Shown here piece by piece: positions 44,476 through 52,915 of a DNA stretch of 64,000 bases. The translations under genes and the position numbers were made by a program. The stretch comes from CADCVQ01 sp038260305. GTDB taxonomy: Bacteria; Actinomycetota; Thermoleophilia; Solirubrobacterales; Solirubrobacteraceae. The stretch is taken from contig JBBSNY010000016.1 in the NCBI GenBank assembly GCA_038260305.1, positions 27,354 through 91,353 of the forward strand. The letters are read 5' to 3'. Within the stretch, counting starts at the first letter, position 1. The number at the start of each line of letters is the position of its first letter. Under the pieces are notes generated by a model. It saw only the letters and a program-made list of their open reading frames with translations, was not told where the DNA came from and searched no databases.

Positions 44476-45856
44476 GGATCTCGTGCTCACCACCCGGCTG
44501 GCCGTGACCAAGACCAACCTGACGCTCATCAACGCGCTGACGACGACCATCCGGCGCCGCGAGGACGGCATCGATGACTTCCTGGGCGCACCGGCACAGC
44601 ACCTGCAGAGCCTCGCGAAGCTGAACGAGAAGGTATTCAAGCTCAAGAACCAGGCGTTCGAGGACGAGGAGGTCTTCCTGAAGGACCTGAAATTGCTCGA
44701 GGAGGATGTCGACAACCTCGCGATGGAGCTTCGAAAGCGCAACCGTCAAGCGGACGCACTCAGGACTCTGCTGTTCGAGCCGCTCAACGAACGCAACGAC
44801 GTGACGGACTTCCTGCTCACGGCGGCGAAGGGCCTCGAAAGTCAGCTCACCCCCGAGAACTACTGGAAGAAGCAGACCGAGTGCGAGAAGCTCTTTCGCG
44901 AGTACGTCGATCTGCTGCGCGGCATCGCGTTGCGCAGTGCGCGGTTCGGCGACAAGCACGCGACGATCGGCCAGCTGTTCTCCATCGCGGACGCACTGCC
45001 GGACGTCTGGGGTCGCGTCAACGGCTGGGGCTGGCACTCGCTCGTCGTACCTTCGCGAATCGAGGAGCACGGGTCGACGGATTCGCTGGTGCTGCGTGTC
45101 GGGTTCCCGGAGTGGACCGTGTGGGCGTTGCCCGTGCTGCAGCACGAGATGGCCCACGTGTATCGCGCGCGCAAGGACCTCAATCGCGGCGACAAGCCGC
45201 CAGATGCGTCCCTCGTGGCCGATGCGCTGGCGACATTGGTCACGCGGCCGGCATACGCATGTGCGACGCTGCTTCTGCGCCTGAACCCGTCGGCCGTCCT
45301 CGATCCTGATTCCGAGGCGGGCTTGCGGGCCGCCACGATCCTCGGAACGCTCAGCGAGTGCTCGGAAGAGGGTGACCCCGTTCATGTCCTTGCGGCCAGG
45401 CTGAGGCGGGAATGGCTCGCGGCCGTCGAGAACGCCGGTGGAGAGCCCGACGCGCAGACAGCGGCGTTCGCCTCGTCGAAGTGGAGTGACGCGTTGCGGA
45501 CGGCACGTGAGGACGTCGAGCTGGCCGAGCGCGGGGGTCTGCCCAAGGCGCCGGTCTGGCATGAGAAATGGCCCACCGTGTCCTTGCTGGCGAGCGTTCT
45601 GAGCGAGGGCGGCGACGTGAAGGTCCCCCCGGCTTACGCGGGTGAATCCGAGATGGGGGATGCGCAGAAGCGCTCCATGTCGCTGCTACTGATGCTCAAC
45701 GCCGTATGGCTGGCGCGGGTCGGTCCGAAGCCGGAGCGCGATGCCGCACCCGGCGACATCGCCGGCATCGCGGAGAGGGCGGTGCGCGCCATGCTCGACC
45801 ATCTCGAGGGTCCGCCGCCGCGTCGTCGTGGCAGCGGGCCGACGAACGTTCGATGA
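44468..45856 (+). CDS. Zincin-like protein, second paralogue, third ligand altered
   Basis: The 462-residue protein has a long charged coiled-coil-like N-terminal third (KLNEKVFKLKNQAFEDEEVF...), then VWALPVLQHEMAHVYRARK with HEXXH at residues 226-230. The segment aligned to EIFADALATAVTG of the first protein reads SLVADALATLVTR, so Ser248 replaces the zinc-ligand Glu while Asp252 stays. The shared WALPV..HE..H and ADALAT strings and a common C-terminal (LNA.W.AR) show paralogy. It may be a weak enzyme, use another ligand, or be a regulatory pseudoenzyme. Start and stop overlap both neighbours (8 and 4 nt). Confidence 0.7.
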   Translation: MPEDLVLTTRLAVTKTNLTLINALTTTIRRREDGIDDFLGAPAQHLQSLAKLNEKVFKLKNQAFEDEEVFLKDLKLLEEDVDNLAMELRKRNRQADALRTLLFEPLNERNDVTDFLLTAAKGLESQLTPENYWKKQTECEKLFREYVDLLRGIALRSARFGDKHATIGQLFSIADALPDVWGRVNGWGWHSLVVPSRIEEHGSTDSLVLRVGFPEWTVWALPVLQHEMAHVYRARKDLNRGDKPPDASLVADALATLVTRPAYACATLLLRLNPSAVLDPDSEAGLRAATILGTLSECSEEGDPVHVLAARLRREWLAAVENAGGEPDAQTAAFASSKWSDALRTAREDVELAERGGLPKAPVWHEKWPTVSLLASVLSEGGDVKVPPAYAGESEMGDAQKRSMSLLLMLNAVWLARVGPKPERDAAPGDIAGIAERAVRAMLDHLEGPPPRRRGSGPTNVR

Positions 45857-48327
45857 TGAGTCGGGCGACCGCCACCTCAGCGTTCACTGAGGTCGTGTCG
45901 GCCGCCGATCTCGCCGCGATACGCGATGTCGTGTACGGGCGGGCGGGCGACGCAGCGGAACGAGCGAAGGAGTTGCAGGAGCGCCTGCGTGAGCTGAGTG
46001 CGCGCGTCGAGCTGCTGGCGTCGCTGGCTGAGAGCAACGTGGACGAGGACGGCGCGCGTGCTCGTGTCGGTGACGCGGTCAGCGCCGTTCAGGCGCTGGA
46101 GCCCCAGGATCCCGAGACGCAGCTGGACGTTGCGATCGCACTGCTCGTAGGCGATCGCGCCGGCGAGGCCGCGAAGCTGGTGTTCGAGGGATTGCGCGTG
46201 GCCGCGAGTGGTGCCGTCGAGCCCGCAGCGTTCATGACGCTGCTCGATCGGCTGCTCGATCCGCGCTGGCGCGCCGAAGCCGACGAGTTGCTCCAGTCGC
46301 TGCTTCATCTGCTCGCGATGAACGCGATGGATGTCGGCCGCGGCGCCCAGGGCGTGCCTCCGGCGCGGCGTCGGATGTTCAAGGATGCACTCAGGATCGT
46401 CGAGCGGCACCTTGAGAGCCAGCCGGACGATGGCGTCCTGCGGACGTTTCATGCGGCCGCCCTGGTCGCCGCCGGCGACACCGAGGACGGGGTGGCCCTC
46501 ATCGACAAGATCCTCGCGGAGGGCGACGCCGACGAGACGGCGCGATGGGTGCGAATCGTCGCCAGGATCAGGTCGGGCGACCAGGAGGATGCCCTGCGCG
46601 AGCTCGAGCGCTTGGAGTGCGAGCGCCCGCTCGCGGCGGCGCTGCGCGTACGTCTGCTGACGCGGCTCGGGCGCGAGGAGGACGCGCTGGCCGTGACGTC
46701 CCGGGACCCAGGCGCGGCAGACGACCTGCAGTTTGGGATCGCGCGTGCTCACGCCTTCGCGGCCGCCGGTCGGACGTCGGATGGCCTGGCTGTGCTCGAT
46801 CACCTCGCTGAGCGGCATCCCGACACGCCCGAGCCGCTCATTTCGCGGGCCGAGATCCTGCTGGGGATGGAGCGCACCGAGGAGGCGATCGAGACGCTCG
46901 CCGAGCTCATCGGCGGCGATGGGAGCGATGTCGACGCGCATGCCCTACTGGCCCGCGCGTATGACCAGCGCGGTGACTCCGTTCTCGCCCTGGCCGAGGT
47001 CGAGGTCGCACTCGACGCGCGACCCCAGCGCGCCGACCTGCTGCTGCTCCGGGCTCAGCTGCTGTCCGAGGAAGACCATGTTGTGGAGGCGCTTCACAGC
47101 CTCCAGGCGGCGCTGCAAAACGGCGCGGACGGTCCGGGAATCGCGGCGTTCCGAGGCGAGCTGCTCCAGCGACTGCGGCGCTATTGCGAGGCGCAGAGCG
47201 CATGTCTCGAGGCCATCGAGACGGGCGACCCGGAGCAGCTCGTCGACTATGCGAGGGCGATCGTGACGATGGCGTCAGAGCTCATCTCTGACGGAAGCTA
47301 CCTCGTCGCACTCGAAGGACTCGACGCGCTGCGCGATCGCGATCTGCTCTCCGACATGGGGTTGGGGTATCGCGCGGAGGTGCTTCGACTCGTGGACCGT
47401 CCGCTGGACGCCATCGAGCAGGCGGATGCCGCGATCGCCGCAGGGGTCGACGAGGCCTGGATGCGCGGAACGAAGGGCGCATGCCTCGTGGTGCTGAGTC
47501 GCTCGGAGGAGGCACTGGAGGTGCTCTTGCCGGCGATCGACCACGACCCGGGGTACCTCTTCGCGCTCGGCCAGCGGACGATGGCTCTGGCCGAGCTGAC
47601 CGCATTGACCGACGCGCTGCGCGTCATCGAGGATCACCTCGCCGTTGCCGAGGGCTGGCAGTCATGGGCCTCGCTGGCTCACGCGCAGACGCTTATCGGT
47701 CTCGGTCGCAGCGAGGACGCCGCGAGCGAGGTGAAGCCGCTGCTTGACGGCTCGCCGGACGACGTCGATCTGCTGCTCACACTCGCGATGGCCTACCACC
47801 GTCTCGGCGAGCTCGACAAGGCTGTCGAGCTCATCGGCCGGATCGCCAATCCCCAGGAGGCACTCAACGCGTCGGCGATGCTGGAACTCGCCGACCTCCT
47901 CGCCCGTCAGGGCGGAGCGGCGTCGGCCGAGGCGCGGGCGAGCTACGCATTCGTCGCCTCGAAGGCCGTCGTCGAGACGCGGCCGAGGTCGGGCGTCGAA
48001 GCCGGTTGGGCGTCGTTTCGGCTCGCTGATGCAGATGCGGCCATCGCCGCGTACGAGGCGGCGTTCGCCGGCGCCAGGGATCCGCTGCTCTACGAGCGCA
48101 TCAGATACTCGGTACTGCTGGCCTTGCTGACGCCCGGCGACCGAGCCGAGCGTCAGCTCGAGCGGACCTTCGAGCTGCTGGCGGGCCTACGCGATCGCGC
48201 CTCCGCTCACGGGGTGTTCGCGGAGGGAGCGCATGTGATCGCACTGCTGCGCGCCGACCCGAAATGGGCGGCGCATCACGAGACTCTCGAAACCGTGAGA
48301 CTGCTGTTCGAGCAGCACGACCACTGA
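45853..48327 (+). CDS. Large TPR-repeat protein of the cassette
   Basis: The 824-residue protein is entirely alpha-helical repeats. Units such as GVALIDKILAEGDADETARW, GLAVLDHLAERHPDTPEPLI, AIETLAELIGGDGSDVDAHALLARAYDQRGD and AYHRLGELDKAVELIGRIA fit the 34-residue TPR/Sel1-like pattern. A helical coiled coil forms residues 30-65. No catalytic motif is evident, so it is likely a sensor or scaffold for the two zincin-like proteins and the last gene product. ATGATG at 45853/45856 overlaps the previous stop. It ends 9 nt before the next gene. Confidence 0.75.
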   Translation: MMSRATATSAFTEVVSAADLAAIRDVVYGRAGDAAERAKELQERLRELSARVELLASLAESNVDEDGARARVGDAVSAVQALEPQDPETQLDVAIALLVGDRAGEAAKLVFEGLRVAASGAVEPAAFMTLLDRLLDPRWRAEADELLQSLLHLLAMNAMDVGRGAQGVPPARRRMFKDALRIVERHLESQPDDGVLRTFHAAALVAAGDTEDGVALIDKILAEGDADETARWVRIVARIRSGDQEDALRELERLECERPLAAALRVRLLTRLGREEDALAVTSRDPGAADDLQFGIARAHAFAAAGRTSDGLAVLDHLAERHPDTPEPLISRAEILLGMERTEEAIETLAELIGGDGSDVDAHALLARAYDQRGDSVLALAEVEVALDARPQRADLLLLRAQLLSEEDHVVEALHSLQAALQNGADGPGIAAFRGELLQRLRRYCEAQSACLEAIETGDPEQLVDYARAIVTMASELISDGSYLVALEGLDALRDRDLLSDMGLGYRAEVLRLVDRPLDAIEQADAAIAAGVDEAWMRGTKGACLVVLSRSEEALEVLLPAIDHDPGYLFALGQRTMALAELTALTDALRVIEDHLAVAEGWQSWASLAHAQTLIGLGRSEDAASEVKPLLDGSPDDVDLLLTLAMAYHRLGELDKAVELIGRIANPQEALNASAMLELADLLARQGGAASAEARASYAFVASKAVVETRPRSGVEAGWASFRLADADAAIAAYEAAFAGARDPLLYERIRYSVLLALLTPGDRAERQLERTFELLAGLRDRASAHGVFAEGAHVIALLRADPKWAAHHETLETVRLLFEQHDH

Positions 48328-48336
48328 CGGTGGGCG

Positions 48337-49119
48337 ATGGCGCTGCTTCCGACCAAGTCGATCGCACGGATCTACCTCGACGAGGTTCGCAAGGGGGTTG
48401 ATAGCAGCATCGTTCCGGTCTTCACCCCGGACACGGCGATCGATGTCGGCGACTTTGGCTCCTTCGAGGACGGGCAGTTCGTGCGCAAGGGGAACCTCCG
48501 CGGGCGCGGCGTCGAACTGGCGATCGACGAGACCGAGCACGCGGGCTTTCACTACGCGTCCAGCCACAAGGTGCAGCTCGGGCCGTCCGTGATGGTCCCC
48601 AACCCGGCCGGGGGCGAGCTCGTCGAGGCGACGTTGTCATTCTCGCGCGGCAAGTCCGTGGCCGCCTCGTTTCAGGGTGGTCGCGACCGCTTCGTCGAGG
48701 ACGGCGACGCTTTCGGCGAGCTGCTCGCGGGTCTGTGGGCACGAGGCGAGCTCCGGACCGACAGGGCTGTCGTGTGGTCGGTCAAGCATGCCATCGGGGG
48801 GACGGTCGTCGTCGCGACCGCGGGCGGCGCGAAGGTCAAGGTGACTGCGGACGCCGCACTGCTCGGGGCGGCGGGCATCACGCTGCAGGGGCTATCGTTG
48901 GGAGTCGATTTCGGCTCCCAGAACACCGGCGCATGGACGATGTCGAAGGCGGCTCAGCCGCTCGTGGTGTGGGCCCGCCTGCTCAGGCTCGATCATAAGA
49001 CGGCAGCGGCGATCGACGGGTTCGGCTTCGAAGGCGGGGCCGACCTGGTAGCGAGGGCCGCGGCGCTCAAGCCGGTGGAGGTGTCGGCAGAGGAGGTTGT
49101 GGCCGAGATCGAGGAGTAG
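48337..49119 (+). CDS. Putative effector of the cassette, gasdermin-like by pattern
   Basis: The 260-residue protein has an N-terminal helix (KSIARIYLDEVRKG), then SIVPVFTPDTAIDVGDFGSF and DGQFVRKGNL, then mostly amphipathic beta strands, including ELVEATLSFSRGKSVAASF, AVVWSVKHAIGGTVVVATA (residues about 145-163), a Gly/Ala-rich stretch and PLVVWARLLRLD (208-219). The helix, strand, long strand pairs and final PLVxxxxxxRL resemble bacterial gasdermins, pore-formers released by a partner protease. Against this, there is no N-terminal Cys for acylation. The tail KPVEVSAEEVVAEIEE could be the cleavable segment. Function is inference; family assignment needs structure comparison. Confidence 0.5.
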   Translation: MALLPTKSIARIYLDEVRKGVDSSIVPVFTPDTAIDVGDFGSFEDGQFVRKGNLRGRGVELAIDETEHAGFHYASSHKVQLGPSVMVPNPAGGELVEATLSFSRGKSVAASFQGGRDRFVEDGDAFGELLAGLWARGELRTDRAVVWSVKHAIGGTVVVATAGGAKVKVTADAALLGAAGITLQGLSLGVDFGSQNTGAWTMSKAAQPLVVWARLLRLDHKTAAAIDGFGFEGGADLVARAAALKPVEVSAEEVVAEIEE

Positions 49120-49179
49120 CCGGGCGCCGTCACCGTCGGCCGGTCAGGAGGGGATGCTCGTGCCATAGCCTGACCTTTC

Positions 49180-49776
49180 ATGGACGATCTTCCGCGCCAG
49201 GCGAAGCTGTGGGCGCAGAAGTGGCGCTGGTATCAGCGCAGCGCCCTGCCATACAACCGCGCGCGCATCCACTGGCAGCTCATGCGCCGCGAGGCGTTCG
49301 CCCGCTGGCCGCTGCACGGAGACGCCCTCGAGATGTTCGCCGACGGTCGGCTCGAGATCGGCGCGGGCACCCTCTTCGAGCCGGGCGTCTGGCTCACCGC
49401 ACCCGCACCGGGGCGCATCAGGATCGGCGCCGGGACGTTCCTGAACCTCGGCGTCATGGTCGCCGCCGTCGAGCTCGTCGAGATCGGCTCGCACTGCATG
49501 CTCGCCAACGGCTGCTTCGTCACCGACGCCAACCATCGCTTCGACGACCCCGACAAGCCGGTCACGTGGCAGGGCTTCAGCTCGAAGGGCCCGACACGCA
49601 TCGGCGACAACGTCTGGCTGGGAGCGAACGTGGTCGTGACGAGCGGCGTCACGATCGGCGAGCGCTGCGTGATCGGCGCCAACAGCGTCGTCACGCAGGA
49701 CATCGCGCCGTTCTCGATCGCCGCGGGCGCGCCGGCGAAGGTCCTGCGCGCCGTGTCCTACGACGCATCCGGGTAG
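49180..49776 (+). CDS. Hexapeptide-repeat (LbH) acyltransferase
   Basis: The 198-residue product has an N-terminal basic region (QAKLWAQKWRWYQRSALPYNRARIHW) and a left-handed beta helix: LEIGAGTLFEPGVWLTA, IRIGAGTFLNLGVMV, GSHCMLANGCFVTDANH (active-site His), IGDNVWLGANVVVTSGVTIG and IGANSVVTQDIAPFSIAAG, ending GAPAKVLR. It is an O- or N-acetyltransferase of the WbbJ/Maa type, with the acceptor unknown. A 105-bp decayed copy of its 5' end lies 6.1 kb upstream, across the cassette. Confidence 0.88.
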   Translation: MDDLPRQAKLWAQKWRWYQRSALPYNRARIHWQLMRREAFARWPLHGDALEMFADGRLEIGAGTLFEPGVWLTAPAPGRIRIGAGTFLNLGVMVAAVELVEIGSHCMLANGCFVTDANHRFDDPDKPVTWQGFSSKGPTRIGDNVWLGANVVVTSGVTIGERCVIGANSVVTQDIAPFSIAAGAPAKVLRAVSYDASG

Positions 49777-49800
49777 GACGCTCGCCGACAGGCGGGGCGG

Positions 49801-50820
49801 TCAGCCGCCGTAGCGACTGCTGAGCGACATGACGTTGTCGACGTAGCGCTTGGTGTCGTCGAACATCCCGCGCGAGCGCACCGAGTACAGACCCTGGTAG
49901 TAGGCCGCGACCGCGAGTCTCAGATCGCCGTTGGTGTCGCGCAGCAGCCGCGCGAGGTACAGGGATCCGGCGCGGACATTGTCCTCGGCCGAGGTCGGGT
50001 TCAGCAGCCCGGTGGCGAGGTTCGCCTGCACCCAGGCCCACGTGCCCGGCATGACCTGCATGACCCCGCGAGCGTTTGCCGGCGACACGCGCGCATTGTT
50101 GAAGCCGCTCTCCTGCCAGGCGATCGCCGCCGCGAGCGCTGCCGGTGCGCCCTGCTCGGCGGCGAGCTGCTTGATGCGATCGGCGCTCAGGACGCCGGCC
50201 GTCGGCATGGGCGCGGCGGTCGGGATCACGCGCACGGCCGGCAAGGGCAGGGACGCGCGTAGCGGCGCGGGTGCTCCGGTCGGCAGCTTGAGCACGGTGC
50301 CGATCTTCAGGATCGCGGCGGGATCGATGCCATTGACGAACGCCATCTGCGCGACGCTGACACCGGTCTGGCCGGCCAGGCCGCTGAGGGTGTCACCCGC
50401 GCGTACGACGTAGGCGCCCATCGGTCGCGGTGCGCCCGGGGGCGGGATCGAGACGGCGACCGGCCGCGCCACAGGGGTGGCGTCCGACGGCGCCGATCCG
50501 TGCGTTGCCGGGGCGGGTGTTGCGGGGGCGGCCCGCGCCGGGGCCGGCGTCGGCGTCGGCTTGGCGGTGACGCCGCGGGCCGCGAGCGCCGCGGCGCCCT
50601 CGGCGACCGTGGGGATCTTCAGCGTCCCGCCGAGCAGGACCTTGGCGTCCGACGGCAGGCCGTTGTAGACCGCCACCGTTCGTGTCGTGAGGTTGTTCTG
50701 CGCGGCGATCCACCACAGCGTCTCGCCGGGTGCGACGGTGTGCAGGACATGGGCGCCGGCGGACGGCGCCGCGAGCAGGAACGTGCTCGCCGCGAGGGCG
50801 CTGAGCTGAAGGCGGCGCAT
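49801..50820 (-). CDS. Secreted LysM-SLT lytic transglycosylase
   Basis: The 339-residue product has a signal peptide (LSALAASTFLLAAPSAGA), a first LysM (HTVAPGETLWWIAAQNNLTTRTVAVYNG), a Pro/Ala linker, a second LysM (YVVRAGDTLSGLAGQTGVSVAQMAFVNG) and a C-terminal SLT domain with the catalytic Glu in AIAWQESGFNNARVSPANARGVMQVMPG. It should bind and cleave peptidoglycan in the cell wall. The minus-strand hairpin and the PiT genes lie upstream in the same orientation. Confidence 0.93.
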   Translation of the reverse strand: MRRLQLSALAASTFLLAAPSAGAHVLHTVAPGETLWWIAAQNNLTTRTVAVYNGLPSDAKVLLGGTLKIPTVAEGAAALAARGVTAKPTPTPAPARAAPATPAPATHGSAPSDATPVARPVAVSIPPPGAPRPMGAYVVRAGDTLSGLAGQTGVSVAQMAFVNGIDPAAILKIGTVLKLPTGAPAPLRASLPLPAVRVIPTAAPMPTAGVLSADRIKQLAAEQGAPAALAAAIAWQESGFNNARVSPANARGVMQVMPGTWAWVQANLATGLLNPTSAEDNVRAGSLYLARLLRDTNGDLRLAVAAYYQGLYSVRSRGMFDDTKRYVDNVMSLSSRYGG

Positions 50821-50890
50821 CGGAGAACACCAAGATGCCTCGCTTGCGGCGCCTTTGCACGATTGCGCGCGCTGTTACGTCTACCTGCAA

Positions 50891-50909
50891 CGGCGGCTGC
50901 AAGCCGCCG
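50891..50909 (-). terminator. Hairpin after the PiT operon
   Basis: CGGCGGCT-TGC-AGCCGCCG (minus strand), an 8-bp perfect stem with a 3-nt loop starting 3 nt past the stop of the small membrane gene. No T run. Confidence 0.6.
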
Positions 50910-50912
50910 CTG

Positions 50913-51152
50913 TCAATCCTTGGAGAGCATGATCAGCAGCCCGAACGCGAGCGCTGACGCGAACAGCGCGAACCCGGCGACCGCGACGAGCATGTGCAGC
51001 CCGGCCGGCACCGTGCGCCCGTCGCGCCGCGCCTCGAGCGCGCTCGTCGTCCCGCGGATCACGAGTCCCCAGGCGACGGTCACGGTCAGGACCGCGAGCG
51101 GCGCCGCCCACACGAGCTCGAGCAGCGCCTTGGTGTCGATCGCGGCGATCAC
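50913..51152 (-). CDS. Small two-helix membrane protein linked to PiT transporter
   Basis: The 79-residue product has two hydrophobic helices (ALLELVWAAPLAVLTVTVAWGLV in part, and LHMLVAVAGFALFASALAFGLLIML in part) joined by a short Arg-rich loop. Its GTG overlaps the PiT stop by 4 nt, so it is co-translated with the transporter. Similar small proteins follow PiT genes in other actinobacteria; a role in stability or gating is a guess. Confidence 0.7.
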   Translation of the reverse strand: MIAAIDTKALLELVWAAPLAVLTVTVAWGLVIRGTTSALEARRDGRTVPAGLHMLVAVAGFALFASALAFGLLIMLSKD

Positions 51153-52258
51153 GAGTCGACCGCCGCGTTGAGCGCCGGGCCGCGCTGCAGCCGCTTGCCG
51201 AAGACCGCCGCCATCAGCGCCAGCAGCGAGACCGACACGAGCAGCGGCCCGAGCGCCCCGTTGCCGAAGATCCTGGTGACTCCGTAGGTCAGCGCCCCGA
51301 CGGCCGCCGCGCATGGCAGCGTCAGGACCCAAGCCAGGAAGATGTTTCCCGCCAGCCCCCAGCGCACGGCAGACAGGCGCCGTGCGGCGCCGGCGCCGAG
51401 CACCGCGCCGGTGATCGAATGCGTCGTCGAGAGCGGGAAGCCGAGATGCGCCGCCGTCAGGATGACCGCGGCGCCGCCCGTCTGGGCGCAGAAGCCCTGG
51501 GCGGGGTCCATCTTGATGATCCGGCTGCCCATCGTGCGGATGATCCGCCAGCCACCGGAGTAGGTCCCGAGCGCGATCGCGCTCGCGGCGCTGACGATGA
51601 CCCACGTCGGTGGGTCGGGGTGCGCTCCCGCGAGGTCCCCGTGGGCGATGAGGGCGAGCGTGATGATGCCCATCGTCTTCTGGGCGTCGTTCGTGCCGTG
51701 CGACAGCGACAGCAGGCTGAGGCTGCCGATCTGCCCGAGCCGGTAGCCGCGGTTGACCGGGCCGGGGCGCAGGCGCCCGACCATCCTGTAGGCGATGAGG
51801 ATCGCGGCGCCCGCCGCCAGGAACGCGATCATCGGTGCCACGAGCGCCGGCACGACGACCTTCTCGAGCAGCCCGGCGCCCTGCACGGCGCCGGCTCCGC
51901 CGGCCGCGAACGCGGCGCCGACGACGCCGCCGATGAGCGCGTGCGACGAGCTCGACGGCAGCCCGAAGTACCACGTCAGCAGATTCCAGAAGATCGCGCC
52001 GATGAGCCCCGCGAAGATGACGGTCGTCGTCACGACGTTGGCGTCGACGATGCCGCTGGCGATCGTCGCGGCGACCTTCAGCGAGATGAAGGCGCCCGCG
52101 AAGTTCAGGATCGAGGCGAGCGTGACGGCGGTCCGCGGCGCGAGCGCGCGTGTCGAGATCGACGTGGCGACCGCGTTGGCGGTGTCGTGGAAGCCGTTCG
52201 TGAAGTCGAACGCCAGCGCCGTCACGACGACGATGACGAGGATGATGTCCGAGTCCAC
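51149..52258 (-). CDS. Inorganic phosphate transporter, PiT family
   Basis: Low-affinity cation-coupled phosphate symporter. The 369-residue product has the duplicated PiT signature: TALAFDFTNGFHDTANAVATSISTRAL near the N-terminus and SLSHGTNDAQKTMGII in the second half, plus GLPSSSSHALIGGVVGAA and FPLSTTHSITGAVLGAG. About ten to eleven helices. GTG start. The DUF47 gene lies 19 nt upstream, the usual partner. Confidence 0.95.
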   Translation of the reverse strand: MDSDIILVIVVVTALAFDFTNGFHDTANAVATSISTRALAPRTAVTLASILNFAGAFISLKVAATIASGIVDANVVTTTVIFAGLIGAIFWNLLTWYFGLPSSSSHALIGGVVGAAFAAGGAGAVQGAGLLEKVVVPALVAPMIAFLAAGAAILIAYRMVGRLRPGPVNRGYRLGQIGSLSLLSLSHGTNDAQKTMGIITLALIAHGDLAGAHPDPPTWVIVSAASAIALGTYSGGWRIIRTMGSRIIKMDPAQGFCAQTGGAAVILTAAHLGFPLSTTHSITGAVLGAGAARRLSAVRWGLAGNIFLAWVLTLPCAAAVGALTYGVTRIFGNGALGPLLVSVSLLALMAAVFGKRLQRGPALNAAVDS

Positions 52259-52277
52259 GCGCCCTGCCGGCCGGTGC

Positions 52278-52904
52278 TTAGGAGTTCTTCACGATGATGT
52301 TCGCCAGCACGTTCGCGATGAGCTCGGTGGCGTCGATCGCATCCTCGAGGCGCTCGAAGATGTCCTTCCAGCGGATCACGACCATCGGGTCGATGCCGTT
52401 GTCGAACAGCGAAGCGACGGCGCCGCGGGTGACGCGGTCGCCCTCGGTCTCGAGGCGGTGGATCTCGCCGCAGTAGTGCGAGACGTCGCCGAAGCCGCGC
52501 AGTCGCGGCATCGCCTCGGCGATCTGCCGGCAGGCCTCCATCAGGATGTGAGCGAGGCGCTGGGCCTGCTCCATCGGCGCCTCGATCTTGTAGAGGCCGA
52601 GGTAGTCGGCGACCTCCTCGGTGAAGTCGACGATGTCATCCAGGCCGGAGGCGAGCGCGAGGATGTCCTCGCGGTCGATCGGCGTGACGAACGTCGAGTT
52701 CAGGCGCTGGACGATGTCGTACGTGATCCGGTCGCCCTCCTGCTCGCAGAGAAGGATCGCGCGGGCGAGCTCGGTCGAGTCCGGGTACGAGCGCAGCATC
52801 TGGTCGAGCAGGTCCGCGGCGCGATGGACGTTGGCCGCGGCGGCCTCGAACAGATCGAAGAAGACACGGTCCTTGGGCGCGAAGATCTGCGAGAGGCGGG
52901 CCAC
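52278..52904 (-). CDS. DUF47/PhoU-like Pit accessory protein
   Basis: The 208-residue all-helical protein begins RLSQIFAPKDRVFFDLFEAAAANV and contains EQEGDRITYDIVQRLNSTFVTPIDREDILALASGLDDIVDFTEEVADYL, the E/DxxxD metal-binding helices of DUF47 (parts: ILALASGLDDIVDF). It is the cytoplasmic regulator of the PiT transporter encoded next. The GTG at 52904 begins the conserved domain; panB lies 11 nt upstream. Confidence 0.9.
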   Translation of the reverse strand: MARLSQIFAPKDRVFFDLFEAAAANVHRAADLLDQMLRSYPDSTELARAILLCEQEGDRITYDIVQRLNSTFVTPIDREDILALASGLDDIVDFTEEVADYLGLYKIEAPMEQAQRLAHILMEACRQIAEAMPRLRGFGDVSHYCGEIHRLETEGDRVTRGAVASLFDNGIDPMVVIRWKDIFERLEDAIDATELIANVLANIIVKNS

Positions 52905-52915
52905 CGCCCCGCACT

